A stretch of 64,000 bases of DNA from Zoogloeaceae bacterium (lineage in GTDB: Bacteria; Pseudomonadota; Gammaproteobacteria; Burkholderiales; Rhodocyclaceae): NCBI GenBank assembly GCA_024235675.1, contig JACKLZ010000005.1, positions 62,001 through 126,000 on the forward strand, written 5' to 3'. Made by a program: the position numbers and the translations under genes. Within the stretch, counting starts at the first letter, position 1; the number at the start of each line of letters is the position of its first letter. Under the pieces are notes generated by a model. It searched no databases and was not told the DNA's origin. It was given only the letters and a program-made list of their open reading frames with translations. Positions 8,351 to 17,054 of this stretch are shown piece by piece.

Positions 8351-10159
8351 TCACGGTGCGAGCGGCGCGCACTGGCAATGCGCATACAGGTGATCGGGGT
8401 CGTTCCAGCTCAGCATCTCAAGCGCATCACGACGAAGCTGCGAGAGCCACTGAGCACCCACCCCGGGTGCGGCCTGAGACAGCTCGGGCACCAGGTGTTG
8501 CAGCAGCTGAAGACGCAGGGGCAGCGGCATGCTCGCCTCAACCCGGTGATAGCTGCCCAGCCCGGCGAGCCGCGCCGCGGCGGCCACCGCCTGATCCAGC
8601 CCGCCGAGCTGGTCGACCAGACCCCGCGCCTTGGCTTCCTGCCCCGTCCATACCCGGCCCTGCGCCACCGCATCGGCGGCATCGACGCTGATGTTGCGGG
8701 CCTCGGCCACGCGTTGCAAAAAGCGGTCGTAGGTGTGATCAACACCCATCTGCAGCGCGGCACTGGCGTCTTCCGACAGCGGACGGCGCGGATCGAGCGC
8801 ACCGGCCAAGGGCGCGGTGGCCACACCGTCTACATCCAGCCCGAGGCGTTGCAGCGGTGCCGACACATCGGGGAACAGACCAAACACGCCGATCGAGCCG
8901 GTGAGCGTCATCGGTGCCGCCCAGATTTCATCGGCGCCGGTGGCGATCCAGTAGCCGCCGGAGGCGGCGACCGAGCTCATCGAAGCCACCACCGGTTTGC
9001 CGGCATCGCGCAGCGACTGCAGGGCGAGGCGAATCTGTTCGGAGGCGAAGGCACTGCCGCCGGGGCTGTCGATGCGCACCACCACGGCACGCACCCGGGG
9101 GTCGTCACGCAAGGCCTGAAGCATGGCAACGGTGGGGTCGCCGCCAACGGTTCCCGGCGGGCCGTCGCCGTCGACGATGGCCCCCTGCGCGGTGATCACC
9201 GCGATGGCTTCGCCGTCCGTCGGCGTCCAGCCCTCGGTGGCCGCGAGATAGCCGTCGACCTCCACCCGCGCACTCAGCGCCAGGGCGGGATCGAGACCGA
9301 GCTCGGCCTGCTGAAAACGCGCCCAGGCGTTGTCATCCATCAAGTCATCGACCAGCCCCTGAGCTTTCGCCATCTGTGCGGTATCGCCCTCGGCAGCGGC
9401 CAGCAGAGCACGGTAGTTGATCACATAATCGTCCACCACCGCCGGCGCGATCTTGCGCGTGGTCGCCACATCGCTGCGCAACTGAGCCCACACCGCATCG
9501 AGCAGCTCGCGGGTCACGGCCCGGTCTTCGGGCGACATGTCGCTACGGGTGTAGGGCTCGACAAAAGACTTGTATTTGCCGGCGCGGAACACCTGCACTT
9601 TCACGCCGAGCTGGTCGAGCGCGCGCTTGTAGTAGGTGCCATAGCGCGCCAGGCCCTGCATCAGCACATAGCCGTCGGGGGCGAGAATGACGCGGTCGGC
9701 GGCCGTGGCCAGGTAGTACTGCGCCTGGTTGTAGCGGCGGGCGCGGGCGATGACCGGCTTGCCGCTGGCCTTGAAGGCGGCGATTTCGTCGCGGATGGCG
9801 GCCAGCTTGGTGATCGGCGCCGGGCCGAGACGATCGGTCTCGATCACCAGCGCGCGAATGCGCGAATCGGTCGAAGCACGGCGGATGGCGGTCAGCACAT
9901 CGTCGAGCACCACTTCACCGACACCGCGCCCGCCTTGCAGCAGATCGGTCGGCGCAGGGGGGGTCGCGGCCTCAACGAGCCGGCCTTCGGGCGCCAGAAA
10001 GAGCACGCTGCCGTCGGCAACATCGGGGCCCCGGCTCAGCCACCAGCCCAGTGCGATGACGGTGACCAACAGGAGCAACAGCAGATTGGCCAAAGCCCGG
10101 CGCAGGCCGTCGATCAAACGCCAGAGGCCGCGAAACGGAGCAGTCAGAAAACGCCACAT
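8351..10159 (-). CDS. sppA: Signal peptide peptidase SppA, 67-kDa type
   Basis: A 602-residue inner-membrane protease with an N-terminal anchor (ANLLLLLLVTVIALGWWL, about 24-41) and two tandem ClpP/crotonase-like domains. The catalytic dyad appears as K197 in GKYKSFVEPYT and S369 in IDSPGGSAFASE, matching the long E. coli-type SppA. It degrades cleaved signal peptides within the membrane. It lies 28 bp downstream of trmB on the same strand. The C-terminal part is complete. Confidence 0.95.
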   Translation of the reverse strand: MWRFLTAPFRGLWRLIDGLRRALANLLLLLLVTVIALGWWLSRGPDVADGSVLFLAPEGRLVEAATPPAPTDLLQGGRGVGEVVLDDVLTAIRRASTDSRIRALVIETDRLGPAPITKLAAIRDEIAAFKASGKPVIARARRYNQAQYYLATAADRVILAPDGYVLMQGLARYGTYYKRALDQLGVKVQVFRAGKYKSFVEPYTRSDMSPEDRAVTRELLDAVWAQLRSDVATTRKIAPAVVDDYVINYRALLAAAEGDTAQMAKAQGLVDDLMDDNAWARFQQAELGLDPALALSARVEVDGYLAATEGWTPTDGEAIAVITAQGAIVDGDGPPGTVGGDPTVAMLQALRDDPRVRAVVVRIDSPGGSAFASEQIRLALQSLRDAGKPVVASMSSVAASGGYWIATGADEIWAAPMTLTGSIGVFGLFPDVSAPLQRLGLDVDGVATAPLAGALDPRRPLSEDASAALQMGVDHTYDRFLQRVAEARNISVDAADAVAQGRVWTGQEAKARGLVDQLGGLDQAVAAAARLAGLGSYHRVEASMPLPLRLQLLQHLVPELSQAAPGVGAQWLSQLRRDALEMLSWNDPDHLYAHCQCAPLAP

Positions 10160-10187
10160 ATGTGCTTATCCTCGGTGTCGGCCGGCA

Positions 10188-10904
10188 TCAGCGGCGCCGG
10201 AAGACAAGATCCCATACCCCATGGCCCAGCCGCAGGCCGCGTTGTTCGAACTTGGTCAGCGGCCTGTAATCGGGCCGCGGTGCGTAGTCGGGGGCGGTGT
10301 TGGCCAGCGAGGGCTCGGCCGACAGCACCTCGAGCATCTGGATAGCATACGCTTCCCAATCGGTCGCGCAGTGGATGTAGCCGCCAGGCTTGAGCCGGCT
10401 GGCCAGCAGCGCGACGAACGCCGGCTGGATCAGGCGGCGTTTGTGATGGCGCTTTTTCGGCCAGGGATCGGGGAAGAACACATGCACGCCGTCCAGCGAA
10501 TCGGGCGCGATCATGGCCTGCAACACCTCGACCGCATCGTGCTGGATGATGCGCAGATTGGGGATGTTGTCGGTGTCGATCAGCTTGCACAGGTTACCCA
10601 CGCCGGGGCCGTGCACCTCGATGCCGACAAAGTCGGTATCCGGCAGCGCCTGGGCGATCCGGGCGGTTGCGTCGCCCATGCCGAAACCGATCTCCACCAC
10701 CTGCCGGGCCTGCCGGCCAAACACTTCCGCGAGGTCGATCCGCGCGTTGCGGTAGGCAATGCCGACCTCCGGCATCTTGGCCTCAAGGAAACGGGTCTGG
10801 GCGTCGGACATGCGGCCCTGGCGCAGCACAAAGCTGCGAATCGCGCGATGCGACATGCGGCCATCGGCCTCGGGCGTATCCGGTGTGTCGTGGGTGTCGG
10901 TCAT
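10188..10904 (-). CDS. trmB: tRNA (guanine-N7-)-methyltransferase
   Basis: A 238-residue Rossmann-fold methyltransferase. The SAM motif is VVEIGFGMGDATARIAQ, then FVGIEVHGPGVGNLCK, and the family-specific FFPDPWPKKRHHKRRL. It makes m7G46 in the variable loop of tRNAs. The N-terminus carries a threonine- and aspartate-rich extension, and the start could be slightly downstream. It appears to be transcribed with sppA behind it and lies downstream of thiS-thiG, which points the same way. Confidence 0.95.
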   Translation of the reverse strand: MTDTHDTPDTPEADGRMSHRAIRSFVLRQGRMSDAQTRFLEAKMPEVGIAYRNARIDLAEVFGRQARQVVEIGFGMGDATARIAQALPDTDFVGIEVHGPGVGNLCKLIDTDNIPNLRIIQHDAVEVLQAMIAPDSLDGVHVFFPDPWPKKRHHKRRLIQPAFVALLASRLKPGGYIHCATDWEAYAIQMLEVLSAEPSLANTAPDYAPRPDYRPLTKFEQRGLRLGHGVWDLVFRRR

Positions 10905-10951
10905 GGCAATGTCAGCTGGCCCGACGCCAGAGCGCCGGGCATGGGGCGGAG

Positions 10952-11737
10952 TCAGCCGCCGATCAGGCCGCCGGTGGGCGAGCTGGGGCTGGCAGCATAG
11001 GTCTTGCGGGGCATGCGCCCGGCCAGGAAGGCGTCACGGCCGGCCTCGACACCCTTTTTCATGGCGCTGGCCATCAGGATCGGATTTTGCGCCTTGGCAA
11101 TCGCGGTGTTCATCAGCACGCCGTCGCAGCCCAGTTCCATGGCAATGGCTGCATCCGAGGCCGTGCCCACGCCGGCGTCGACCAGCACCGGCACCCGGCT
11201 CTGCTCGATGATCAGGCGCAGATTCCACGGGTTGAGAATGCCCATGCCGGAACCGATCAGGCTGGCCAGCGGCATCACCGCGACGCAGCCGATGTCTTCG
11301 AGCATTTTGGCCTGGATGGGGTCGTCCGAGCAGTACACCATCACGTCAAAACCCTCCTTGACCAGCGTCTCGGCGGCCTTGAGCGTTTCGGGCATGTTCG
11401 GAAACAGCGTATCCGGATCGCCCAGCACCTCAAGCTTGACCAGGGTGTGCCCGTCGAGCAGCTCGCGCGCCAGACGCAACGTGCGCACCGCGTCGTCGGC
11501 GGTATAGCAGCCGGCGGTATTGGGCAGCAGGGTGAAGCGATCGGGCGGCAGGAAATCGAGCAGATTCGGCTCGCCAGCGTTCTGGCCGATATTGGTGCGG
11601 CGAATCGCAACGGTGACAATGTCGGCCCCGCTGGCATCGATCGCCGTGCGGGTTTCGTCGAAATCCTTGTACTTGCCGGTACCCACCAACAGGCGGGAGG
11701 CATAGGTCTTGCCAGCGATGACGAGTGCGTCGTTCAT
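10952..11737 (-). CDS. thiG: Thiazole synthase ThiG
   Basis: A 261-residue TIM-barrel protein. Signature segments include LLVGTGKYKDFDETRTAIDA at the start, VTVAIRRTNIGQN, the Schiff-base lysine region LVKLEVLGDP, and PVLVDAGVGTASDAAIAMEL with VLMNTAIAKAQNP. It assembles the thiazole phosphate of thiamine from deoxyxylulose phosphate, dehydroglycine and the ThiS thiocarboxylate. It follows thiS on the same strand 42 bp downstream. Confidence 0.96.
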   Translation of the reverse strand: MNDALVIAGKTYASRLLVGTGKYKDFDETRTAIDASGADIVTVAIRRTNIGQNAGEPNLLDFLPPDRFTLLPNTAGCYTADDAVRTLRLARELLDGHTLVKLEVLGDPDTLFPNMPETLKAAETLVKEGFDVMVYCSDDPIQAKMLEDIGCVAVMPLASLIGSGMGILNPWNLRLIIEQSRVPVLVDAGVGTASDAAIAMELGCDGVLMNTAIAKAQNPILMASAMKKGVEAGRDAFLAGRMPRKTYAASPSSPTGGLIGG

Positions 11738-11779
11738 GGGAGGGCTACCGAATGAGATTCAGGAAAGGAGGCCAGACAA

Positions 11780-11983
11780 TCAGCCGCCACCAACAGCGAC
11801 GACGATCTCCAGCGTATCGCCATCGGCCAGCGCCGTGTCGGCATGCGCGCCACGCGGCACGATCTGGCCATTGCGCTCGACCGCCAGCCGCTTGCCGGCC
11901 AGGCCCTTGCTCTGCAGCAAGTCGGCAACGGATAGCGGCGTATTCAGCGTTTCGGGCTGACCATTGATATGCACTGAAATCAT
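11780..11983 (-). CDS. thiS: Sulfur carrier protein ThiS
   Basis: A 67-residue ubiquitin-like protein ending in the required di-glycine (VVAVGGG). Its tail is thiocarboxylated and donates sulfur to ThiG. The N-terminus MISVHINGQPETL and the NGQIVPR segment fit the family. The start at 11983 was chosen because it gives the normal ThiS length; the frame stays open far upstream without family likeness. I saw no TPP riboswitch in the leader. Confidence 0.92.
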   Translation of the reverse strand: MISVHINGQPETLNTPLSVADLLQSKGLAGKRLAVERNGQIVPRGAHADTALADGDTLEIVVAVGGG

Positions 11984-12123
11984 GGCAATGACGGGGCTTG
12001 GCGAGGCGAAAAGAAGCCGAAATTGTAGCACGCACCCCCGCCCCGGCCGGCGCGGGCAAATTGCCAAAGCGCCAGCGGCAAGGCTACAATCCGCGCTGTC
12101 GCGTTCGCGGCCATCCCAAGCGT

Positions 12124-12197
12124 GCGGGTGTAGTTCAATGGTAGAACGGCAGCTTCCCAAGCTGCATACGAGGGTTCGATTCCCTTCACCCGCTCCA
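12124..12197 (+). tRNA. tRNA-Gly (anticodon CCC)
   Basis: The cloverleaf is readable: acceptor GCGGGTG pairing with CACCCGC, D-arm with GGTAGAAC, anticodon stem GCAGC/GCTGC around loop TTCCCAA (anticodon CCC, reading GGG), T-loop GGTTCGATTCC, discriminator T and an encoded CCA. It lies on the plus strand, divergent from thiS. Confidence 0.95.
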
Positions 12198-12299
12198 CGC
12201 CGCTTTTCCCCGCTTTTTCAGATCCCATCGCCTCGGTCATAAACCGTGGACGCTGGCGCATGGTGTGAACACCCCGCGCCTCCTAGATTAAAGGTGTCC

Positions 12300-12323
12300 G
12301 CCGACAGGTCGTCGCCTGTCGGC
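12300..12323 (+). repeat. Inverted repeat in the leader of the PEP-CTERM gene
   Basis: GCCGACAGG, loop TCGTCG, CCTGTCGGC: a perfect 9-bp-arm dyad ending 28 bp before the ATG of the spondin-like gene. It could be an operator or an mRNA leader hairpin. It has no T-run, so a terminator is unlikely. Confidence 0.5.
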
Positions 12324-12351
12324 CCGCTCATCCATCAAAGGAGACACCGAC

Positions 12352-13155
12352 ATGCGCCCTACGATGCGCCTCACTACCTTGCTCGCCCTCAGCGGCGCCG
12401 CGCTGCTGGCCGCACCGGCGGCTCAGGCCGCGCTCATCAAGATCAAGATCGAAAACCTGGCCCCGACCAATGGCACGCTGTTTACGCCGCTGTGGGTTGG
12501 CGTGCACGACGGCAGTTTTGATTTGTTCGATGCGGGCGCGCCCGCCAGTGCCCAACTGGAACGCCTGGCCGAGGATGGCAATCCCGGTCCGCTCGGCACG
12601 CTGTTTTCCAGCGGCATGCAGGGCGTGATCTTCGGGCCGGGTATCGGCGCCGGCTCCCCGCCGATCTTCGGCCCCGGCGGCAGCGGCGAGATCGTGCTGG
12701 ATCTGGGCACGGGCGCCACCGATCTGTATCTGAGCTTTGCCTCGATGTTGCTGCCCAGCAACGACGCCTTCTTTGGCAACGGCAACCCGACCGCCTACAA
12801 AGTGCGCGACGGCAGCAATGTGAGCGCGCAGAGCATCGTGATTCTCGGCTCGCAAATCTACGACGCGGGCACCGAGGTCAATACCGAAGCGGCGGCCGAC
12901 ACCCCGGTACTCGGGCAGATGGTGGCGGATACCGGCACGGCAGAGGGCGGCGTGGTGGCGCTGCACGGCGGCTTCATACCCGGCGGGCCGATCCTGACCG
13001 CGTTCCCCAATGCCGACTTCACCGCCAACGGCTATCAGGTGGCACGCATCACCGTCACCGAAGTGCCCGAACCCGGCACGCTGGCGCTGCTGGCGGGCGG
13101 GCTCGGCATGGCGGGCTGGATGCGCCGCAAGCGGAAAGTCTCGGCGCCGATGTAA
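12352..13155 (+). CDS. Spondin-domain exported protein with PEP-CTERM anchor
   Basis: A 267-residue secreted protein. It has a signal peptide (about 1-26, cleaving after AAQA), a spondin_N-like region with IKIENLAPTNGTLFTPLWVG and a later aspartate- and glycine-rich stretch, and a C-terminal sorting signal: VPEPGTLALLAGG, a hydrophobic run and the basic tail MRRKRK. PEP-CTERM proteins are processed by exosortase in exopolysaccharide-producing bacteria; no exosortase is in this window. A GGAGACACC ribosome-binding site supports the start. The function of the spondin-like domain in bacteria is not known. Confidence 0.88.
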   Translation: MRPTMRLTTLLALSGAALLAAPAAQAALIKIKIENLAPTNGTLFTPLWVGVHDGSFDLFDAGAPASAQLERLAEDGNPGPLGTLFSSGMQGVIFGPGIGAGSPPIFGPGGSGEIVLDLGTGATDLYLSFASMLLPSNDAFFGNGNPTAYKVRDGSNVSAQSIVILGSQIYDAGTEVNTEAAADTPVLGQMVADTGTAEGGVVALHGGFIPGGPILTAFPNADFTANGYQVARITVTEVPEPGTLALLAGGLGMAGWMRRKRKVSAPM

Positions 13156-13227
13156 GCCATCGCAATCTGGTCGGGTCTTCTGCGATGACAACGCGATGCC
13201 AGTCGCGGGTCAGCCAGGAGACCCACC

Positions 13228-14139
13228 ATGGATTCCCTTCAACCCGAACGCCCCGACACCCCGATCGACGCCTTGCTCCGGCGGCTTGCGCCGCGGGTCG
13301 AGGTGTCGTTTCGCGGCCAAGTGTGCAAACAGTGGCATATCGACACCTCGGGCCAGGGCCGGATGAGCTTCCACATCGTCGGCCACGGCAGCACCTGGCT
13401 GCACCTGCCCGAGGCGGCGCCGCGCGCGCTTGGCCAGGGCGACATTCTGGTGTTGCCGTGGGATAGCCCGCATGTGCTGGCCCAGCGCGCCGACATCACA
13501 CCGCGCTTCGGCCACACTGAGGTAAGCGGCACGGCCCCGCTGGCCGCGCCGGCTGATGGCACGGCGCTGATCTGTGGTTATCTGGATGTCGACCGCGCCA
13601 CCTGCCGGCTGCTGCGCGGCGCGCTGCCCAATGCGCTGGTGATCCGGGCCGACGACGAACCGCTGGCCAGCCTGACCCAGTTGCTGTTTCAGGAGGCGGC
13701 CCGCGACACCCCCAACACCGATCCCTTGCTGATCCGACTGGCCGCCACCCTGCTACTGTATGTGCTGCGCGAGGGCATGACGCGCCACCCCACGCCGGCC
13801 ACCGGATTGTCGGCCGCGCTCACGCATCCACGCCTGCATCCTGCGCTGGACGCGATGCTGGCCGAGCCGGAATATCCGTGGACGGTGGCCGAACTGGCCG
13901 AGAAGGCGCACCTGTCGCGCTCGGGCTTTGCCCAGCGTTTTCGCGAAGCACTGGGCCGCGGGCCGATCGACCTGCTGACCGAGTGGCGCATGCTGCACGC
14001 CCGCCACTTGCTCAATGAGGAGCGCATCTGCGTGCCCGAGGTGGCCGAGCGCTGCGGCTATCGGTCTGAAGCCGCCTTTGCCCGCGCCTTCAAGCGCATC
14101 ATGGGTTACGGGCCGGGCGAGGCCAGACGGCGGGATTAG
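13228..14139 (+). CDS. AraC family regulator with N-terminal cupin (AraC_binding/Cupin_6 type)
   Basis: A 303-residue regulator. Residues about 1-190 form a cupin-like ligand domain (RVEVSFRGQVCKQWHIDTSG, then LGQGDILVLPWDSPH). The C-terminal 100 residues hold two helix-turn-helix motifs: WTVAELAEKAHLSRSGFAQR and CVPEVAERCGYRSEAAFARA followed by FKRIMGYGPGEARRRD, the classic AraC signature. Its stop is 8 bp from the convergent cupin gene. The ligand is unknown; relatives in this subfamily often sit beside oxidoreductases or AhpD-like proteins they control. Confidence 0.92.
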   Translation: MDSLQPERPDTPIDALLRRLAPRVEVSFRGQVCKQWHIDTSGQGRMSFHIVGHGSTWLHLPEAAPRALGQGDILVLPWDSPHVLAQRADITPRFGHTEVSGTAPLAAPADGTALICGYLDVDRATCRLLRGALPNALVIRADDEPLASLTQLLFQEAARDTPNTDPLLIRLAATLLLYVLREGMTRHPTPATGLSAALTHPRLHPALDAMLAEPEYPWTVAELAEKAHLSRSGFAQRFREALGRGPIDLLTEWRMLHARHLLNEERICVPEVAERCGYRSEAAFARAFKRIMGYGPGEARRRD

Positions 14140-14146
14140 GACGCGC

Positions 14147-14584
14147 TCACACCCGTATCGTGACCCCGTGCGCGGCCGTCACCGCGATGAGTTGCTCGGG
14201 CGCGGACTCGCCCGCTGACGCCAATTGGTCGAGCGCGGTAAACATGGTCACCGCCTGACTGCGCGGGCCAGTCACTTCCAGCATCTCGCCGCCACCCGGA
14301 CCGTAGCTGAACGCATGCACCACACCCGCGGGCACATGAACCAGCGTGCCGGCCCTACACAGCGTGGTGGTATCGCCAAACGCGAAATTGACCTGGCCGC
14401 GGATGACGTAAAAGGCTTCGTCCCAGTCGTGATCATGCGGCGGCGGGCCCGCGCCTTCCTCGCCGTTTTGCAGCGTGATCTTGAGGTCGGCCCGCTCGGC
14501 CGAGAGCACGGACACCTGCGTGCCGACCACGCTCAAGGCGGCGCGCCGGTCGTCGGGCGTCATGATCAAGGGGGTGGCTGTCAT
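14147..14584 (-). CDS. Cupin domain-containing protein
   Basis: A 145-residue single-domain cupin with both motifs: HDHDWDEAFYVIRGQVNFAF (metal-binding histidines and glutamate) and the later GTLVHVPAGVVHAFSYG. The start at 14584 is preferred because TGGAG lies nine bases upstream; an in-frame ATG at 14614 would add ten residues. No enzymatic activity can be assigned. It lies downstream of a flavin reductase on the same strand and converges with the AraC-cupin regulator. Confidence 0.85.
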   Translation of the reverse strand: MTATPLIMTPDDRRAALSVVGTQVSVLSAERADLKITLQNGEEGAGPPPHDHDWDEAFYVIRGQVNFAFGDTTTLCRAGTLVHVPAGVVHAFSYGPGGGEMLEVTGPRSQAVTMFTALDQLASAGESAPEQLIAVTAAHGVTIRV

Positions 14585-14697
14585 CGCATGGCGCTCCAGA
14601 GAGGCGGCATTCATGCCCTACTTCATCTTGGTCGACGCACGCGGCATATCCAAGTCCGCAACCGCGGTGAGGTCATCACCGCGCCTTGCTCAAACGT

Positions 14698-15189
14698 TCA
14701 GGGCGCGAGGCGGCGGTACTGGCCACCAAAATAGATGAGCGGGTCGTGCGGGTTGCGGTCGTGACGGACCACTTCGCTCAAAAAGAGCACATGGTCGCCG
14801 CCTTCGTGGCGGGTGGTGTTGCGGCATTCGAACCAGGCGCTGCAACCGTCGAGCAGCGGTGCGCCACCCAGACCGTCGCGGCAGTTGAGGCCGGCAAACT
14901 TGTCGATGTCACGGGTGGCGAAGCGCTGCGACAGATCCTGCTGGTCATGCGCCAACACGTTGATGGCGTAGTACTCGCAGTCGACAAAGATATCGGCACT
15001 GGGCAGATGGCGGGCCAGCGACCAGACGATCAGCGCGGGGTCGAGCGACACCGAATTGAAGGAATTGACGGTCAGGCCGAAGGGCGTACCATCGGGGGCG
15101 CGCGCCGTCACCACCGTGATGCCGGTCGCAAACATGCCCAGAGAATCACGCAGGGCGCGGTCGTCCTGTGCGTTGTTGGATTGACTCAT
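14698..15189 (-). CDS. Flavin reductase family protein (FMN-binding split barrel)
   Basis: A 163-residue protein of the flavin_reduct family: LGMFATGITVVTARAPDGTP at the start, GLTVNSFNSVSLDPALIVWSL, then NVLAHDQQDLSQRFAT and the C-terminal DHVLFLSEVVRHDRNPHDPL with YFGGQYRRL. Such proteins reduce FMN or FAD for partner monooxygenases; no partner monooxygenase is adjacent. It is divergent from mutY across a 103-bp region containing a perfect palindrome. Confidence 0.92.
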   Translation of the reverse strand: MSQSNNAQDDRALRDSLGMFATGITVVTARAPDGTPFGLTVNSFNSVSLDPALIVWSLARHLPSADIFVDCEYYAINVLAHDQQDLSQRFATRDIDKFAGLNCRDGLGGAPLLDGCSAWFECRNTTRHEGGDHVLFLSEVVRHDRNPHDPLIYFGGQYRRLAP

Positions 15190-15213
15190 TCAGCTCACCA
15201 GAAGTCGGGGAAT

Positions 15214-15227
15214 CCGGCAATTGCCGG
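15214..15227. promoter_or_regulatory. 14-bp perfect palindrome in a divergent promoter region
   Basis: CCGGCAATTGCCGG, followed on the plus strand by CTGTTTTTA. It lies between the divergent flavin reductase and mutY genes, so an operator is as likely as a terminator. Confidence 0.4.
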
Positions 15228-15292
15228 CTGTTTTTAGTATATGCGGCTAATTATCGCCCGCCTGTTCGCCGCCGTCGACCTTGACGCCCCAT

Positions 15293-16330
15293 ATGACCGA
15301 CTCCATTGCCACCTTCGCCCCTCGTCTGCTCGCCTGGCATCGCCAGTGCGGCCGCCATGATCTGCCCTGGCAGAACACCCGCGACGCCTATCGCATCTGG
15401 CTGTCGGAGATCATGCTGCAGCAGACGCAGGTGGACACCGTCATCCCCTACTACGCCCGCTTTCTGGCGGCGTTTCCTGACATCGCCTCGCTTGCCGCCG
15501 CACCGGTCGACGCGGTGATGGGTTTGTGGAGCGGGCTGGGCTACTACGCCCGGGCGCGCAATCTGCACGCCTGCGCGCAGCGGGTTGTCAGCGAACATGG
15601 CGGCGTGTTTCCGGCCACCGCCGAGCAGATCGCCACGCTGCCGGGTATCGGTCGCTCGACGGCGGCGGCCATCGCGGCGTTTTCCCAGGGCGAGCGGGTG
15701 GCGATTCTCGACGGCAATGTCAAACGCGTGCTGTGCCGGGCCTTCGGTGTCGAGGGCTTCCCCGGCAGCGCGCCGGTCGAGAAGCAATTGTGGGCGCTGG
15801 CCGAGGCCTTGCTGCCAGAGGCGCAGATCGGCAATTACATTCAGGCGCAGATGGATCTGGGCGCCACGGTGTGCACCCGCGGCACGCCAAAGTGCGCCGC
15901 CTGCCCCCTTGCCGAGGACTGCGTCGCCCGCCTCAGTGACCGGATTGCGTCGCTGCCCATGCCGCGCCCGCGCAAGCGGCCGCCGCTGCGGCAAGCTCGC
16001 CTGGCGATCATTCGGCGTGGCGATGAGGTGCTGCTGGAGCGACGCCCGCCCAAGGGTATCTGGGGCGGCTTGCTGGTTCTGCCGGAGATCGGCGAGGCGG
16101 CAACGGCCGACTGGCTGGCCGCACAGTTCGATACCCCGGCACTGTCGATCAGCACGGGCGAGGTCTTGCGCCATACCTTCACGCATTTTGTGCTGGACAT
16201 CACCCCCGAGCACATCGCGCTCGCCGCCGAGGCCAGACCGCAGCTTTCCGACGCGCAGCAGTGGTTGCCGCTGTCGGACATTGCCGACGCGGCCTTGCCG
16301 GCGCCGGTGCGCAGCCTGCTGTCGCGATGA
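15293..16330 (+). CDS. mutY: A/G-specific adenine glycosylase
   Basis: A 345-residue DNA repair enzyme that removes adenine paired with 8-oxoguanine. It shows the catalytic region WLSEIMLQQTQVDTVIPYY (E39), the helix-hairpin-helix LPGIGRSTAAAIAAF with the following catalytic aspartate in ILDGNVKRVLCR, and four cysteines in CTRGTPKCAACPLAEDC for the 4Fe-4S cluster. A C-terminal NUDIX-like domain follows (RPPKGIWGGLLVLPE). The ATG at 15293 was chosen over an in-frame TTG 12 bp upstream. Its stop abuts the stop of the convergent Lon-N-domain gene. Confidence 0.96.
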   Translation: MTDSIATFAPRLLAWHRQCGRHDLPWQNTRDAYRIWLSEIMLQQTQVDTVIPYYARFLAAFPDIASLAAAPVDAVMGLWSGLGYYARARNLHACAQRVVSEHGGVFPATAEQIATLPGIGRSTAAAIAAFSQGERVAILDGNVKRVLCRAFGVEGFPGSAPVEKQLWALAEALLPEAQIGNYIQAQMDLGATVCTRGTPKCAACPLAEDCVARLSDRIASLPMPRPRKRPPLRQARLAIIRRGDEVLLERRPPKGIWGGLLVLPEIGEAATADWLAAQFDTPALSISTGEVLRHTFTHFVLDITPEHIALAAEARPQLSDAQQWLPLSDIADAALPAPVRSLLSR

Positions 16331-16921
16331 TCAGACCAGCAGATTTCGCTGATTGAGGTATTGCTGGATGATCTCCAGCCGGCTGACCACGTCGTCGAGC
16401 TCAAGCAGCTTCTGGCGCGCCAGCAGCGAGATCGGCAGCACTTCGGCGTAGCGCGCGCCGACCCACTCGGCGTCTTCAAACAGGTGCGGCGGCGGCACAC
16501 GCTCGCCCAGATCCTTGACGATGCGCTCAAGCAGGGGCACCAGATTGGCCTGCGCCTCAGGCAGCGGTGTGACCGGCAGGGGCGGCAGCCAGGTCACCTC
16601 GCCGGTGAGCAGCTGCATGCCATCGACGCTATGGTCGGTGATGCGAAACCGGCGCTCGCCGGCGACCACGATATTCACTTCATTGACCGTGTCGGCGTCG
16701 GCCGACACGACCCGCGCCTCGGTACCAACCAGGTAGGGCATGGCGGCCTCGCCGGTCTCGCCGCCGGCGGCGATCAGGCAGATGCCGAAAGTCGACTTCA
16801 CGCGCAGACACTCGGCAATCATGTCCATGTAGCGCGGCTCGAAAATGCGCAGCGGCAGATGCCCGCCGGGAAACAGCACGGCTTGCAGGGGGAACAGCGG
16901 GAGTGTCGTGGTTTGGCTCAT
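16331..16921 (-). CDS. LON peptidase substrate-binding domain protein
   Basis: A 196-residue protein containing only the Lon N-terminal (PUA-like) domain: TLPLFPLQAVLFPGGHLPLR at the start, IFEPRYMDMIAECLR, then GICLIAAG and GERRFRI. There is no ATPase or protease part, so it is a stand-alone substrate-binding homologue, a common uncharacterised family. The start at 16921 matches the family's N-terminus; the open frame continues upstream through unrelated codons. It is convergent with mutY, with abutting stops. Confidence 0.9.
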   Translation of the reverse strand: MSQTTTLPLFPLQAVLFPGGHLPLRIFEPRYMDMIAECLRVKSTFGICLIAAGGETGEAAMPYLVGTEARVVSADADTVNEVNIVVAGERRFRITDHSVDGMQLLTGEVTWLPPLPVTPLPEAQANLVPLLERIVKDLGERVPPPHLFEDAEWVGARYAEVLPISLLARQKLLELDDVVSRLEIIQQYLNQRNLLV

Positions 16922-16972
16922 GAAGACGGGTCGGTCGTATCTGGGCCGACAACTGCCGGGCTTTAAATGACA

Positions 16973-17004
16973 GCGGGCGCCCCGGTTTGACCCGGGGCGC
17001 CCGC
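16973..17004. terminator. Strong GC hairpin downstream of aapP
   Basis: Two 13-bp arms (GCGGGCGCCCCGG and its complement) around a six-base loop, 50 bp past the aapP stop. There is no clear T-run, so it may act as an mRNA-stabilising 3' structure or a weak terminator of the aap operon. Confidence 0.6.
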
Positions 17005-17054
17005 CAGCGGATGGAGGCATTCTAGCAAGACCGGCGCCGCCGCGCCGGGCACGC

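Noticed and set aside
8378..10345. Long open frame on the plus strand across sppA and trmB
   Set aside because: It is the reverse image of strongly supported GC-rich genes, with no recognisable domain or start signal of its own.
11984..12123. TPP riboswitch upstream of thiS
   Set aside because: No CUGAGA-type core or paired helix expected of a THI box is visible in the leader.
12260..12352. Sigma-54 promoter before the PEP-CTERM gene
   Set aside because: TGGCGCATGGTGTG lacks the GC at the -12 position with ten-base spacing.
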